64,000 nucleotides of DNA, from assembly GCA_902635965.1 (NCBI GenBank), contig CACPQA010000002.1:1-64000 (forward strand). The letters are read 5' to 3'. Shown in pieces: positions 1 to 8,752 of the stretch (position 1 is the stretch's first letter; every line of letters starts with the position of its first letter). The DNA comes from an uncultured Bacteroidota bacterium. Its GTDB lineage: Bacteria; Bacteroidota; Bacteroidia; Flavobacteriales; Flavobacteriaceae. Made by a program: the position numbers and the translations under genes. Below the pieces are notes generated by a model. It saw only the letters and a program-made list of their open reading frames with translations, had not been told where the DNA came from and made no database searches.

Positions 1-65
1 ATGAAATTAAAATTTAAATGAATCCTTTTGTCTAATTAAAAATTTCAATTTTAATATATTTGGGA

Positions 66-995
66 ATGAACACAAAATCAAAATCAAAAATGAAAAATTT
101 AAAATATATAATTTTTTTATTGCTTATTCTTCCTCTTATAACTACAAGTTGTCAAACTACAGGGGGTGTTTGGCTTAAAGAAGGTGAAAGAAAAGGTACA
201 GCATATAAATTTGGTGGACAAAAAATGACTGATAACATTTTAGGGCTAGCAAAAGCTTATTCTGACAGAGATACAGAAAAACTTTTTCCATATTACTCTG
301 AAGAATATATGACTGAAGAAATGAAAGCGTCTTACAATAAAAGCCTAGACACCATGAAGTCTGTAAGTATGGTTCCATATAAAATTATTCCTCTAGTTGG
401 AGAAGATGGTAAATATAAACAGGTCCTTGCTTGGTCTGACGAAGAAAGAGTTTATAAAAACGGTTCTTATGAAAAACTCAATCTTATGGAATTATTTTTA
501 CTTGACGATCAAGGTAAGGTAACGGACTTCAAACAGTGGAAAGCAATAGATTCTGTAAATTTTGGAATGCCTTATGGAGGCAAGTTCTTTGGTAGAGAAA
601 AAAACGAAAATTCGGGGAGGCCATTTGTTTTTTCTAATAGAGGTGAAACCTCAATTTTGGAAAAACTCGTAGAAGATTATAATAAAATGAATTCTGAGGG
701 ATTTAAAAGTGCATTTGCTGAAGAGTTTACTCTAAACACTTACGATGGTAAAACAATGAAACTTAAGAAAAGTGATCTTGGCAATTTATTTAAACCCTAT
801 AAGTCTGTAGATTGGAGTCCAATTGCTATGGTACCAATTAAGATTAGAAACACGGACGCAGCTTCAGGGGTAATTGTATATTCCTCAGAAAAAAGAGTTT
901 TTAAAAATGGAAGAAAATGGAAAAAGGATCTTATGGAGATTTTTTACTTTGATTTAGAAGGTAAAATATCTTCCATGGTTCAATTCGCGAGATGA
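66..995 (+). CDS. Lipoprotein with two tandem SnoaL/NTF2-like domains
   Basis: A hydrophobic stretch ending in TTSC is a lipoprotein signal peptide, so the mature protein is probably anchored in the envelope. The rest is two related halves, about residues 50-165 and 195-309. Both end in the same pattern: an ERVYKNG or KRVFKNG turn, then LMELF or LMEIF, then a D-x-x-GK strand. The size and strand pattern resemble SnoaL-like (NTF2-fold) domains, a fold used for ligand binding or catalysis, but no specific function is visible. ATG 66 is used; ATG 90 (MKNLKY) gives a more compact signal peptide and is an equally good start. A terminator follows directly. Related single-domain lipoproteins lie at 4329, 25926 and 26570. 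Confidence 0.8.
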   Translation: MNTKSKSKMKNLKYIIFLLLILPLITTSCQTTGGVWLKEGERKGTAYKFGGQKMTDNILGLAKAYSDRDTEKLFPYYSEEYMTEEMKASYNKSLDTMKSVSMVPYKIIPLVGEDGKYKQVLAWSDEERVYKNGSYEKLNLMELFLLDDQGKVTDFKQWKAIDSVNFGMPYGGKFFGREKNENSGRPFVFSNRGETSILEKLVEDYNKMNSEGFKSAFAEEFTLNTYDGKTMKLKKSDLGNLFKPYKSVDWSPIAMVPIKIRNTDAASGVIVYSSEKRVFKNGRKWKKDLMEIFYFDLEGKISSMVQFAR

Positions 996-1016
996 ACCTC
1001 TTTGTAAAGTATTAGA

Positions 1017-1042
1017 CCCTCTCCTCTTTGAGAGGGTTTTTT
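1017..1042 (+). terminator. Rho-independent terminator after the first lipoprotein gene
   Basis: A 7-bp perfect stem (CCCTCTC / GAGAGGG) with a 6-nt loop is followed by six T residues, 22 bases after the stop codon of the upstream gene. This is a textbook intrinsic terminator on the + strand. Confidence 0.9.
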
Positions 1043-1099
1043 AATTTAAAATAAAAGGTAAATGTCCTTTTTATATATTTACAAATAATAATCTTTCAA

Positions 1100-1198
1100 A
1101 TGGGTTACTTTCTATCGAATTTCATCGTATATGCTTTTATTTTTTTTCTTATTGTTTTAGCCTACTACGCTGTAAGAAAATTAAAAAACAAGAAATGA
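1100..1198 (+). CDS. Tiny single-pass membrane protein (32 aa)
   Basis: ATG 1100 opens a 32-codon frame encoding one hydrophobic helix (about residues 7-24) followed by a lysine-rich tail (RKLKNKK). That charge pattern is what a small inner-membrane protein with a cytoplasmic C-terminus would show. Its stop overlaps the start of the next small frame in an ATGA arrangement, suggesting translational coupling. No family is recognised. The frame is short enough to be chance, but the overlap and charge pattern argue for a real gene. Confidence 0.45.
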   Translation: MGYFLSNFIVYAFIFFLIVLAYYAVRKLKNKK

Positions 1199-1302
1199 AA
1201 AAAGCAGGTTCAATGTTACTCTACATGATTATTTTTCTATTCCTAGCTGGAATGATAACCAAACTAATCCTAAATCTATTTTCGGTTTTTAATTTGAGAT
1301 AA
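1195..1302 (+). CDS. Tiny membrane protein (35 aa), coupled to the preceding frame
   Basis: The ATG lies in the ATGA stop/start overlap with the 32-aa frame. The product begins MKKAGSM, then has one hydrophobic helix (about residues 7-30), and ends in NLR. It could also be a continuation or processed partner of the preceding peptide. No family is recognised. It converges with the lipoprotein gene at 1310, with only 7 bases between. Confidence 0.4.
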   Translation: MKKAGSMLLYMIIFLFLAGMITKLILNLFSVFNLR

Positions 1303-1309
1303 ATAATAT

Positions 1310-1540
1310 TTACTTTAATGTACAACTCCCACCAAAAGCTTCGAAAAGTGCTTTTGAAACCTCAAGCAATTCTATAGTAATAGTCTCCCCAGAATCCGGA
1401 TCCGTCATTCCTTCACAAAGCTGATCAAAAGATTCACCAATAATTTCACAGTTTAAACAAACCTTATCATCATCGTCTTTACTGCAACTAGAAACAGTTA
1501 ACGCTGAAATGAATGCTATTGCGGTTATAATTTTTTTCAT
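1310..1540 (-). CDS. Small Cys-rich lipoprotein (76 aa)
   Basis: The signal peptide ends at lipobox VSSC and the mature N-terminus reads CSKDDDD. An acidic stretch just after the lipidated Cys resembles the lipoprotein export signal reported in Bacteroidota, so surface exposure is plausible. The mature part has a CxxC pair (CLNC) and two more Cys, with an alpha-helical C-terminus, which could indicate disulfides or metal binding. No family is recognised. It is transcribed alone. Confidence 0.75.
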   Translation of the reverse strand: MKKIITAIAFISALTVSSCSKDDDDKVCLNCEIIGESFDQLCEGMTDPDSGETITIELLEVSKALFEAFGGSCTLK

Positions 1541-1597
1541 AATTTGTTTTAATGTTTATAACTTAAATATAGTTGATTTGATGTTTAATTTTATGTA

Positions 1598-2296
1598 ATG
1601 AATAAAAATTCTGAAAAAATTGAGAGTGCAATTTTTGGAGCTACTGGTCTGATCGGTCAGAAATTAGTTAAGTTTTTAAAACAATCCTCTAAAATTAAAA
1701 AAATTAATTTGGTGGTTCGTTCAGCAATAAACTTAGAGGATGAAAAAGTAAAAATTCATAAAATTGATCTTTTTAAAAAGTCAGAAATTTTTAATTCTCT
1801 AAGGTCCAGCCAATTGGTTTTTTTAACAATTGGAACGACAATGTCTAGAGTAAAAGGTGACAAAGAAAAGTATAAAAGAATTGATTTGGGCATTACAAAA
1901 GACGTGGCCGATAGTTGCATAGAGTTAGGAATTGAAAAATTAATTTTGGTATCATCATCTGGAGCAGATTTAAAAAGTAAAAGTTTTTACTTAAATCTAA
2001 AAGGAAAGATCGAAAAATATGTAACAGATATAAATTTAAAATCTGTTCACATTCTAAGGCCCTCGTTATTGCTGGGAAAAAGAAGTGAGAAACGATTTGG
2101 AGAAAGAATAGCTCAGATGATAATGCCAAAAATTTCTTTTTTAATGCCATCAAAATATAGACCAATAAGCGCAGAAGATGTAGCAAAAGCAATGGTTCAA
2201 TTATCGGTTACTGATGGAAAAGCTGTGAAAACTTATCATTACAGAGAAATAATTGATTTGAGCAATGAGTTTGAATCGGAAAATTCAATTATTTAA
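1598..2296 (+). CDS. NAD(P)-binding Rossmann-fold protein (atypical SDR, NmrA/HTATIP2-like)
   Basis: The N-terminus has the dinucleotide-binding motif GATGLIG (about residues 14-20) after the first strand. It is followed by the VVRS strand end, a TIGTTMS strand and a VSSSGAD strand, as in extended or atypical short-chain dehydrogenases. At 232 aa it matches the small HTATIP2-type reductase group. The substrate is unknown; membership of this group suggests NADPH binding rather than a proven reaction. It lacks a signal peptide and is cytosolic. Its last 8 bases overlap the 3' end of the convergent glycosyltransferase gene. Confidence 0.8.
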   Translation: MNKNSEKIESAIFGATGLIGQKLVKFLKQSSKIKKINLVVRSAINLEDEKVKIHKIDLFKKSEIFNSLRSSQLVFLTIGTTMSRVKGDKEKYKRIDLGITKDVADSCIELGIEKLILVSSSGADLKSKSFYLNLKGKIEKYVTDINLKSVHILRPSLLLGKRSEKRFGERIAQMIMPKISFLMPSKYRPISAEDVAKAMVQLSVTDGKAVKTYHYREIIDLSNEFESENSII

Positions 2297-2984
2297 TAAA
2301 AAAATTATAGTATCGGTACAAAGCTTTGGGACTAAATTTCAAATAATGCAGTAAATGGATTACCCCGAAATGAATTAGAAGTTTTAAGGTTCCATTCTTT
2401 GAAAATCTTCTAGAATCCGTTATAATATAAGCATCCATTATTTTAAATTTTCCCTTCATATAAATTTTATTTATAAGATTAATATCTTCACACACGTTGT
2501 AATTTTCGTCGAATCCTCCACACAAAAAAAACAGATTTTTATGAATAAGTAGGGATTGATCTCCCCCTCTACAAAAGATATTATTGTATTTGGTTGCTCT
2601 TGCTGATAGTGACAGAAAAAAGTTTGTGGGTTTAAATCTAAGTTTAAAACAACTTGCTTGATTTTTATCAATCATTGATTTATAAATAATTTCTTTGAAA
2701 TTTTTTGGTGGGATACAATCAGAATGTAAAAAATATAACCAATTATATTTGGCCATTTTTGATCCCTTGTTTAGCTGTTTTGCTCTACCCTTATCGTTGT
2801 TGAATATTTTAACTTCTTTGTATTTTTTAAAATTCTTTCTTATTTGTGTATCATTTCCCCCCTCAACAACAATTATTTCATACTTTTCTAGATGAATATT
2901 TTTTATATAGTCTATTAATTTGATAAGATTATCTTCCTCATTTAATGATGGTATAATTATTGAAAGTCCTCGTATATTTTGCAT
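2289..2984 (-). CDS. Family 2 glycosyltransferase (TIGR04283-like)
   Basis: The protein opens with the GT2 pattern SIIIPSLNEEDNL, then VVEGGNDT, a DKGRAKQLNKG motif and the metal/nucleotide-sugar segment LHSDCIPP. This order is that of the small (about 230 aa) glycosyltransferases of the TIGR04283 group. It would transfer a sugar from a nucleotide donor on the cytosolic face of the membrane; acceptor and donor cannot be told. The second acidic position of the usual DxD is Cys (SDC). The 3' end overlaps the convergent gene by 8 bases. Confidence 0.85.
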   Translation of the reverse strand: MQNIRGLSIIIPSLNEEDNLIKLIDYIKNIHLEKYEIIVVEGGNDTQIRKNFKKYKEVKIFNNDKGRAKQLNKGSKMAKYNWLYFLHSDCIPPKNFKEIIYKSMIDKNQASCFKLRFKPTNFFLSLSARATKYNNIFCRGGDQSLLIHKNLFFLCGGFDENYNVCEDINLINKIYMKGKFKIMDAYIITDSRRFSKNGTLKLLIHFGVIHLLHYLKFSPKALYRYYNFFIK

Positions 2985-3046
2985 ATTAAATGAAGAAAGT
3001 ATATTTGAAATTAATACAGTATTTTTGAATAAGATAAATCTGAATT

Positions 3047-4276
3047 ATGAAATTTGACCTTTCCGCTTTTATTTTCAAAAAATTAGGGTTAAGTGAAAAT
3101 GCATCCATCGCACTTGAGGCTATAATTTATTCAGTTCTTTTACTGTTTTTTTTAATCATTATATGGATAATCGCGAGAAAAGTTTTAACTGTATTGTTCG
3201 TTAAGGTGTCTAAATTAACCAAAACCAAATTTGATGACCTTTTAATAAAAAATAAAATTCCGTCTACATTAGCTTACTTTCCACCAATTCTTTTGTCAAT
3301 ACGTTTATTCCCAATTATTTTAAATGACATAAAAGTTGTTGGTGGTCCTATTGTTTTGATAATGGATTTATTACTCACCTTTTTGGTTATATCTTTAATT
3401 AGAAGGGTGCTTAAGACACTAAAAGATTTCCTTAAAACAATACCTAATTTTCGAGACAAACCAATTGACAGCTACATCCAGGTGGTTATGATCTTTGTTT
3501 GGTTTGTTGCTATAATGATTATTTTTTCTATCATATCCGGAAAAGACATTAGTGCTTTTTTAGCAACTCTTGGTGCTCTATCTGCAATTATTCTGCTAAT
3601 CTTTAGAGATACTATATTGGGGTTTGTTGCGAGTATCCAAGTTACTATAAATGATATGGTACGAATTGGTGACTGGATAACAATGAAAAGTTACAATGCT
3701 GACGGAGATGTAATTGAAATAAATCTTTCAACTGTAAAAGTTCAGAATTTTGACAAAACAATTACAACTATACCTACGTATAGATTAGTTTCAGATTCAT
3801 TTGTCAATTGGAGAGGAATGAATGAATCTGGGGGAAGAAGAATAAAAAGGTCTATCTTAATTAAGGTTTCAAGCATCAAGTTTTTAGAAGATGAAAAACT
3901 TTCTGAATTAAAAAATATTGAGAGAATTTCAAATTATATAAACGAGAGAAAAAAAGAAATAGAAAAAGAAAATAAAACCAAAAACGTTAACAAATCTTTA
4001 CTTTTAAATGGTAGAAATATTACTAACATAGGTCTATTTAGAAGATATGCCCTAGCCTATCTCAATAGTCATCCCGAAGTAAATAAAGATTTAACATTAA
4101 TGGTAAGACAACTAGCCCCTACAGCCCAGGGAGTTCCAATTGAAATTTATGCCTTTACTGCAGATAAGAAGTGGGAAAACTATGAACAAATAATGTCCGA
4201 CATTTTCGATCATCTTCTTGCATCTATATCATATTTCGATTTAGAGTGCTTTGAATATTCCTATCCAAGGCCCTAG
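3047..4276 (+). CDS. MscS-family mechanosensitive ion channel (YbdG-like)
   Basis: Several membrane helices (around residues 22-45, 88-118, 148-168) lead into the pore-lining MscS segment at about 172-200, with the small-residue pattern ALGALSAIILLIFRD. The beta domain follows (DMVRIGDWI, VQNFDKTITTIPTYRL). The 409-aa length and the long acidic insertion in the C-terminal domain match the YbdG/MscM group rather than the short MscS. It would sit in the inner membrane and release solutes on hypo-osmotic shock, or sense osmotic stress. It appears to be a single gene. Confidence 0.9.
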   Translation: MKFDLSAFIFKKLGLSENASIALEAIIYSVLLLFFLIIIWIIARKVLTVLFVKVSKLTKTKFDDLLIKNKIPSTLAYFPPILLSIRLFPIILNDIKVVGGPIVLIMDLLLTFLVISLIRRVLKTLKDFLKTIPNFRDKPIDSYIQVVMIFVWFVAIMIIFSIISGKDISAFLATLGALSAIILLIFRDTILGFVASIQVTINDMVRIGDWITMKSYNADGDVIEINLSTVKVQNFDKTITTIPTYRLVSDSFVNWRGMNESGGRRIKRSILIKVSSIKFLEDEKLSELKNIERISNYINERKKEIEKENKTKNVNKSLLLNGRNITNIGLFRRYALAYLNSHPEVNKDLTLMVRQLAPTAQGVPIEIYAFTADKKWENYEQIMSDIFDHLLASISYFDLECFEYSYPRP

Positions 4277-4328
4277 GTTTAAATTTTGTCTTTTTTTTAT
4301 ACCTTGTATTTTATAAATAAACGATAAA

Positions 4329-4844
4329 ATGAAAAATATAATATTAATTACCTTAATAGGAGTTACAATTTTAAGTTGTGAACCAAAACAAAACCAAGAA
4401 TGCATCGATCTTAGCAATGCAAACTCAAAAGTTAAGAGCAATCTTGAATTGTATTCAATGGTTTGGGACAAAGCAATAAATGGAAGAAATATTCAAATTA
4501 TTAATCTAGATTATTTTGATGAAAATATAAAAGCAATCACTGCAGACGGAGACATAGTGGGGATTGATGCTTTCAAAGCCTATTACAATAATTATTTAAC
4601 TGGATTTTCCGATGCAGAATTTAATATAGTCGATGTTTTCGGACAAGGAGATAAAATTGTAAAACATTGGAATTTTAAAGGAACTCATGATGGTGATTTT
4701 TTTGGAATTCCGCCAACTGGTAAAAAAATTGACTTAATTGGTACTACTCTTGTCTTGATGAAAGATGGAAAAATTCTTCAAGAACAAGACTTTTTTGATA
4801 ATTATTCATTGCTTTCCCAGTTAGGTCTTCTACCAACTGAATGA
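4329..4844 (+). CDS. SnoaL-like lipoprotein
   Basis: The signal peptide ends at lipobox TILSC. The mature 155 residues have the SnoaL/NTF2 layout: helix, GDIVGIDAFKAYYNNY, then strands ending GQGDKIVKHWNFKGTHDGDFFGIPPTGK. The phrase GTHDGDFFGIPPTGK is typical of SnoaL-type polyketide-cyclase-like proteins, where it forms the pocket rim. Reaction and ligand are unknown. The stop overlaps the start of the next gene (ATGATG), so the two are probably translated together. Confidence 0.85.
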   Translation: MKNIILITLIGVTILSCEPKQNQECIDLSNANSKVKSNLELYSMVWDKAINGRNIQIINLDYFDENIKAITADGDIVGIDAFKAYYNNYLTGFSDAEFNIVDVFGQGDKIVKHWNFKGTHDGDFFGIPPTGKKIDLIGTTLVLMKDGKILQEQDFFDNYSLLSQLGLLPTE

Positions 4845-7102
4845 TGTTCGACAATTCCAATAAGTATTTGCAATTTATAGGAGGTTTCCTTGCTCTTGGA
4901 TTTACTTTGTTACAAGGGATTGATTGGGTATTTAGAAAATTTGAGATTGATAGTTTTTATTTTAATTTAATACTAATAATATTATTTGTCTTTCTCTTAG
5001 CAGGCATAATTTCCTTTTTAATAAAAGCTAATAAGGAAAAGTTATCTAGTCAGGGCCCTAAGAAAAGATCCATTGTTAAATTGACATTAAACATATCACT
5101 TACAATAATTTTAATCTTTGTATTTCTTTTTTTCTTCAGGAAAATAAATTCGACTCAAAAGCTTCTTGATGATGAACTTCCAAAAATTATTGAATTATAT
5201 GATAAAGGCGAAATATTTGATGTTTATGTTTTAACGGAGAGGCTTCATAAGCTTAATCCTAGCAATGAAATAATAAATAATTATTTCAAAAAATCAAGAA
5301 GATATGTAAAGCTCAATACCAATGTAGATAGTGTAAGGGTAAGTATCAAAATAATAGGAGATTCTTTATTCAGACAAATTGGTATGACTCCAATTGACTC
5401 ATTTGCCGTACCAAAAGTTAGAGATTCTTACTTAATAAAATTAGAACACAATGGAGTCAATTATATCGAAAAGGCAACCTTAAACCACAAATATAATTTA
5501 CCTTTAAAAAAATTTAAATTACCACAAGATCATAAGGCCTTTCTCGGTAAAAGTTTTAATAGAATGTGGTTACAAGGCGTTCAATTTAACAATATTAAAA
5601 TTGATCCGTTCACTATATCAAAGTTTGAAGTCTCTAATAAAGAATATCAAGAATTTGTAGATAGTGGAGGATACACAAATCCAAAATTTTGGGACTTCCC
5701 AATAACGATTGACAATAGATCCTATGATTTTAAGTCAAGCATGAAGTTTTTTACTGGTAAATACGGAAAACCAGGTCCAGCTAATTGGTCGTATGGAAAG
5801 TTCCCTAGTGGTCTTGAAAATCACCCTGTAACTGGAGTAAGTTGGTTTGAAGCAAAAGCTTATGCTAAATTCAGAAATCAAGATATCCCAAACGTTTTTC
5901 AATGGCTTTACGCTTCAGGTACTGGTTTTTCTGGAATTTACGATTCTAAGATGATTGACAATAGTAATTTCAACTCAAATCAAATGCGTGAGGTAACAGA
6001 TACTAGGGGTAATGCTAATGGTGTCAACAATATTGCTGGAAATGTAAAAGAATGGTTACATAATCCATTTGGGGATAAAAAAGACGAGTATTCAATATTA
6101 GGGGGATCATACCAAGAGCCTTCATATTATGTTAAAAACTATGCTAGTTTGCCTCCTTTAGACAGGAGTATAGGTAATGGAATCAGACTCGTAAAAAATT
6201 TAAATAATGATCAAAAAGATCAAAACAAAACTTTGGTTGTTCCCGACTTTTACAGGGATATAACAAGTGAACCCGACGTAAGTGACGAGGTTTTTGAACT
6301 TTTTAAATCACAATTTGATTACAAAAAAACAGAACTTAAAGTTTCAACACAAATAGCTGACGATTTTCAATCTGGATATACTCTAGAAACCTTCAATTTA
6401 GATACAACTTATGATAGTAATGAAAAATTATTCGGATATATAATCTATTCAAATAGTTATAAGGACAGATATAGCCCCGTTATAGTTGTACCTTCAGCTA
6501 GGGCAATTTTAAATAAAACCGTGGATGAACTACCTGAAACTATTTTGTCTCAATTTAAATATTTAATTGATGAGGGTTATGCCATATTCCATCCGATATA
6601 TTTTAATACTTACTCTAGGGAAAGAGTAATTAATACTTGGCTGCCAAATGAAAGTGAAGAGTATAAAGAAATGATTGTAAAATGGGGGCAAGACTATAAA
6701 AGATCATTGGACTATTTACAAACTAGGAAAGACTTTAAATTCAAGAATTTATCTTATTATGGATACAGCTTAGGTTCTAGATATGCAAATATTTTATTAG
6801 CTATAGATAACAGAGTGAAGTCTGCATTTATTGTTGTGGGTGGATTAAGAATGCAAAGAGCTAAGAAAGAAATTGATGAACATTTTTATTTAAGAAGAGT
6901 GAAAACACCCATTTTTCATATTGTTGGAAAACTAGATGCAACTCTTGGTTATGAAGATGTTTATCTACCTTGGAAAAAACTCGTTGGAACCAATTTAGAG
7001 GACTTAAAAACACTTGAACTCGAAGATTTTGGACATGGAATACCAAAAGATACAATTGTAAAATATCACAAATCTTGGATTGAAAAATATTCATTAGAAT
7101 AG
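4841..7102 (+). CDS. Membrane protein with FGE-like (SUMF1) domain fused to an alpha/beta hydrolase
   Basis: Three N-terminal membrane helices (about residues 11-30, 40-62, 82-103) are followed by a beta-rich PEGA-like linker. A SUMF1/FGE-fold domain comes next (about 250-460: HPVTGVSWFEAKAYAKF, NNIAGNVKEW, ILGGSY), then an alpha/beta hydrolase with nucleophile motif GYSLG (Ser643) and His732 in FGHGIP. The two catalytic Cys of true FGE are absent: GGSYQEP stands where GGSFLCNKSYC would be. It is therefore not expected to mature sulfatases. This domain pair normally follows a Ser/Thr protein kinase, and no kinase domain is present here. Translationally coupled to the SnoaL lipoprotein upstream. 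Activity unknown, perhaps an envelope esterase. Confidence 0.85.
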   Translation: MMFDNSNKYLQFIGGFLALGFTLLQGIDWVFRKFEIDSFYFNLILIILFVFLLAGIISFLIKANKEKLSSQGPKKRSIVKLTLNISLTIILIFVFLFFFRKINSTQKLLDDELPKIIELYDKGEIFDVYVLTERLHKLNPSNEIINNYFKKSRRYVKLNTNVDSVRVSIKIIGDSLFRQIGMTPIDSFAVPKVRDSYLIKLEHNGVNYIEKATLNHKYNLPLKKFKLPQDHKAFLGKSFNRMWLQGVQFNNIKIDPFTISKFEVSNKEYQEFVDSGGYTNPKFWDFPITIDNRSYDFKSSMKFFTGKYGKPGPANWSYGKFPSGLENHPVTGVSWFEAKAYAKFRNQDIPNVFQWLYASGTGFSGIYDSKMIDNSNFNSNQMREVTDTRGNANGVNNIAGNVKEWLHNPFGDKKDEYSILGGSYQEPSYYVKNYASLPPLDRSIGNGIRLVKNLNNDQKDQNKTLVVPDFYRDITSEPDVSDEVFELFKSQFDYKKTELKVSTQIADDFQSGYTLETFNLDTTYDSNEKLFGYIIYSNSYKDRYSPVIVVPSARAILNKTVDELPETILSQFKYLIDEGYAIFHPIYFNTYSRERVINTWLPNESEEYKEMIVKWGQDYKRSLDYLQTRKDFKFKNLSYYGYSLGSRYANILLAIDNRVKSAFIVVGGLRMQRAKKEIDEHFYLRRVKTPIFHIVGKLDATLGYEDVYLPWKKLVGTNLEDLKTLELEDFGHGIPKDTIVKYHKSWIEKYSLE

Positions 7103-7171
7103 AATCGTTACAGGTGATTTGATCTTATAGATTTTTGTAAATTTATATACTAACTATAAATCAATTTAAAA

Positions 7172-7858
7172 ATGAAAAAATTATTATACTTATTTATACT
7201 TTTAATTTCAGCTTGCATTTCTGCTCAAAATGCATTCTCAGCCATTGAAATCCAAGTTGAGCGTGGCCAGGAAGTTGCTGTTGCAAAACTTGTAGACGAC
7301 TATATGAAAGATGCAAAATTTAAAGAAGGAAGTGGCTTCAATTTAGAAAGACTAAGGCAAGGTAGTGGAGATTACACCCATCGATTTGTTTTTTATGGTC
7401 CAATTGGAAATAGAGGGAGAGTCAATTCTGATGTAAATAAATTTGAAAGGGATGCCTTCTGGACAAAAGTAAGGCAGTACATTAAAAAATCAAGAGGTTA
7501 TAGCGGGCGAGTTATAGACTGGAAACAAGGAAATGATAAACAAGATAACTTTTTAGTTTACTTTGTTAAAGTTAAAGATCCAACCAGCTATGCAAAAGCT
7601 CACAAAACTATTTTAAAAAAACTCGGAAACTCTGAATTTAAAAATAGAACGGTAGCATTTGGCACCTTTGATGTAGGGCGACCAGATAATGCTACTCACT
7701 GGATAGGATTGTCTGGGGAGGGAACAGACGATCTGTTAATGATGCACAAAAATCTTCAAGAAAAATACGTGAAAGAATTAACCGAATATTTTACAAATAG
7801 AGGAGAAGTAATCGACCTTAAAGATATGAGAATTGAAGGTGTTGCTCAATACAATTAA
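7172..7858 (+). CDS. Secreted protein of unknown function (228 aa)
   Basis: A cleavable signal peptide (MKKLLYLFILLISACISAQ) is followed by about 210 residues with two similar alternating strand-helix halves, perhaps ferredoxin-like (dimeric A/B barrel) folds. No family or catalytic motif is recognised. It faces tail-to-tail a second secreted protein of similar size at 7920, and the two share one terminator. The leader just upstream of the ATG (7153-7171) closely matches those of the genes at 26417(-), 26570 and 14140. Confidence 0.75.
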   Translation: MKKLLYLFILLISACISAQNAFSAIEIQVERGQEVAVAKLVDDYMKDAKFKEGSGFNLERLRQGSGDYTHRFVFYGPIGNRGRVNSDVNKFERDAFWTKVRQYIKKSRGYSGRVIDWKQGNDKQDNFLVYFVKVKDPTSYAKAHKTILKKLGNSEFKNRTVAFGTFDVGRPDNATHWIGLSGEGTDDLLMMHKNLQEKYVKELTEYFTNRGEVIDLKDMRIEGVAQYN

Positions 7859-7870
7859 TTAGAAGAATTA

Positions 7871-7900
7871 AAAAACCCTTCAATATGAAGGGTTTTTTTT
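7871..7900. terminator. Bidirectional terminator between convergent genes
   Basis: A stem CCCTTC / GAAGGG around a 5-nt loop is flanked by A residues on the left and eight T residues on the right. It can therefore stop transcription from both directions, serving the genes ending at 7858 (+) and 7920 (-). Confidence 0.85.
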
Positions 7901-7919
7901 TAAACTCACAATTGTGTTT

Positions 7920-8648
7920 TTAATTCCTTGGGGAACTAAGTTCAGGTAATCTTTGGTGATGCCGTGTGCTATTTTCAATGACTGACATCTGTAATTTTAG
8001 TTGGTCGTCTTCATAAGAGTCTTCACCATACATCTCATTGTATTTCTCAACTACTTTAGAAAAATTTGAATAATCAGATACTTCACCTGTAAAATTTTTA
8101 TGGTGGTATCTAACCTGAACCACGTCCCCATCACATCCAGACCTACAGCTTAAAGTTGATACTCTTTGGGGCCATTCTGCGGCCTTGAGAGCCATAACAA
8201 GTCTTGTTCTATATCTCCAAAAATCTTTCCCCATACCAGGTTTAATTTTATAATATAATATTCTCCTATGATTAACTCTGGAAATATCATCAGGAGTGTA
8301 ACTAGCATCTGCATTTCGAGACCACATTCTATTACCAACTGATTCATGCAAACTACCTGTTGTTTTTTGCCAGTATGCATTACCTACTTTATCTATTTTG
8401 TCAAAATCTTCAACTTTTTGAGCATATTGCATTCTGACAAAATTCTGAGCTTCAGGACCAGTAAGAATCTGGAATGTGATGTATCTGGGCTGTCCTTCTT
8501 TACTATTATAAAGTTTTGTTTTGTTTGCTACAGCAGACATAAATTTTTCCATATTTTTTTGTTCTACTTTTAATAATCGGCTCTGTAAAAATTGAGCTGT
8601 TGATATCAAAGAGAATAAAAAAGTGACGAGTGTAAGTATTTTTTTCAT
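7920..8648 (-). CDS. Secreted protein of unknown function (242 aa)
   Basis: The signal peptide ends near ISTAQ. The mature protein has two strand-helix halves beginning QSRLLKVEQKNMEKF and HRRILYYKIKPGMGKDFWRY, which look like a duplicated dimeric A/B-barrel unit. Two Cys lie close together (SCRSGCDG). No enzymatic motif is recognised. It converges on the secreted protein at 7172; the shared layout suggests distant relationship but identity is low. Confidence 0.75.
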   Translation of the reverse strand: MKKILTLVTFLFSLISTAQFLQSRLLKVEQKNMEKFMSAVANKTKLYNSKEGQPRYITFQILTGPEAQNFVRMQYAQKVEDFDKIDKVGNAYWQKTTGSLHESVGNRMWSRNADASYTPDDISRVNHRRILYYKIKPGMGKDFWRYRTRLVMALKAAEWPQRVSTLSCRSGCDGDVVQVRYHHKNFTGEVSDYSNFSKVVEKYNEMYGEDSYEDDQLKLQMSVIENSTRHHQRLPELSSPRN

Positions 8649-8752
8649 TTTAATTTAATTTATGGTTAATTATATAAATATATGAAAACATTAATTCCTT
8701 TCATCTAACAAATTTTATTCATAATTTAATATGTAAATAATTTATTTAGAAA

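Noticed and set aside
4841-7102. Second sulfatase-maturating FGE
   Set aside because: The fold is FGE-like but both catalytic cysteines are missing and the rest is a hydrolase.
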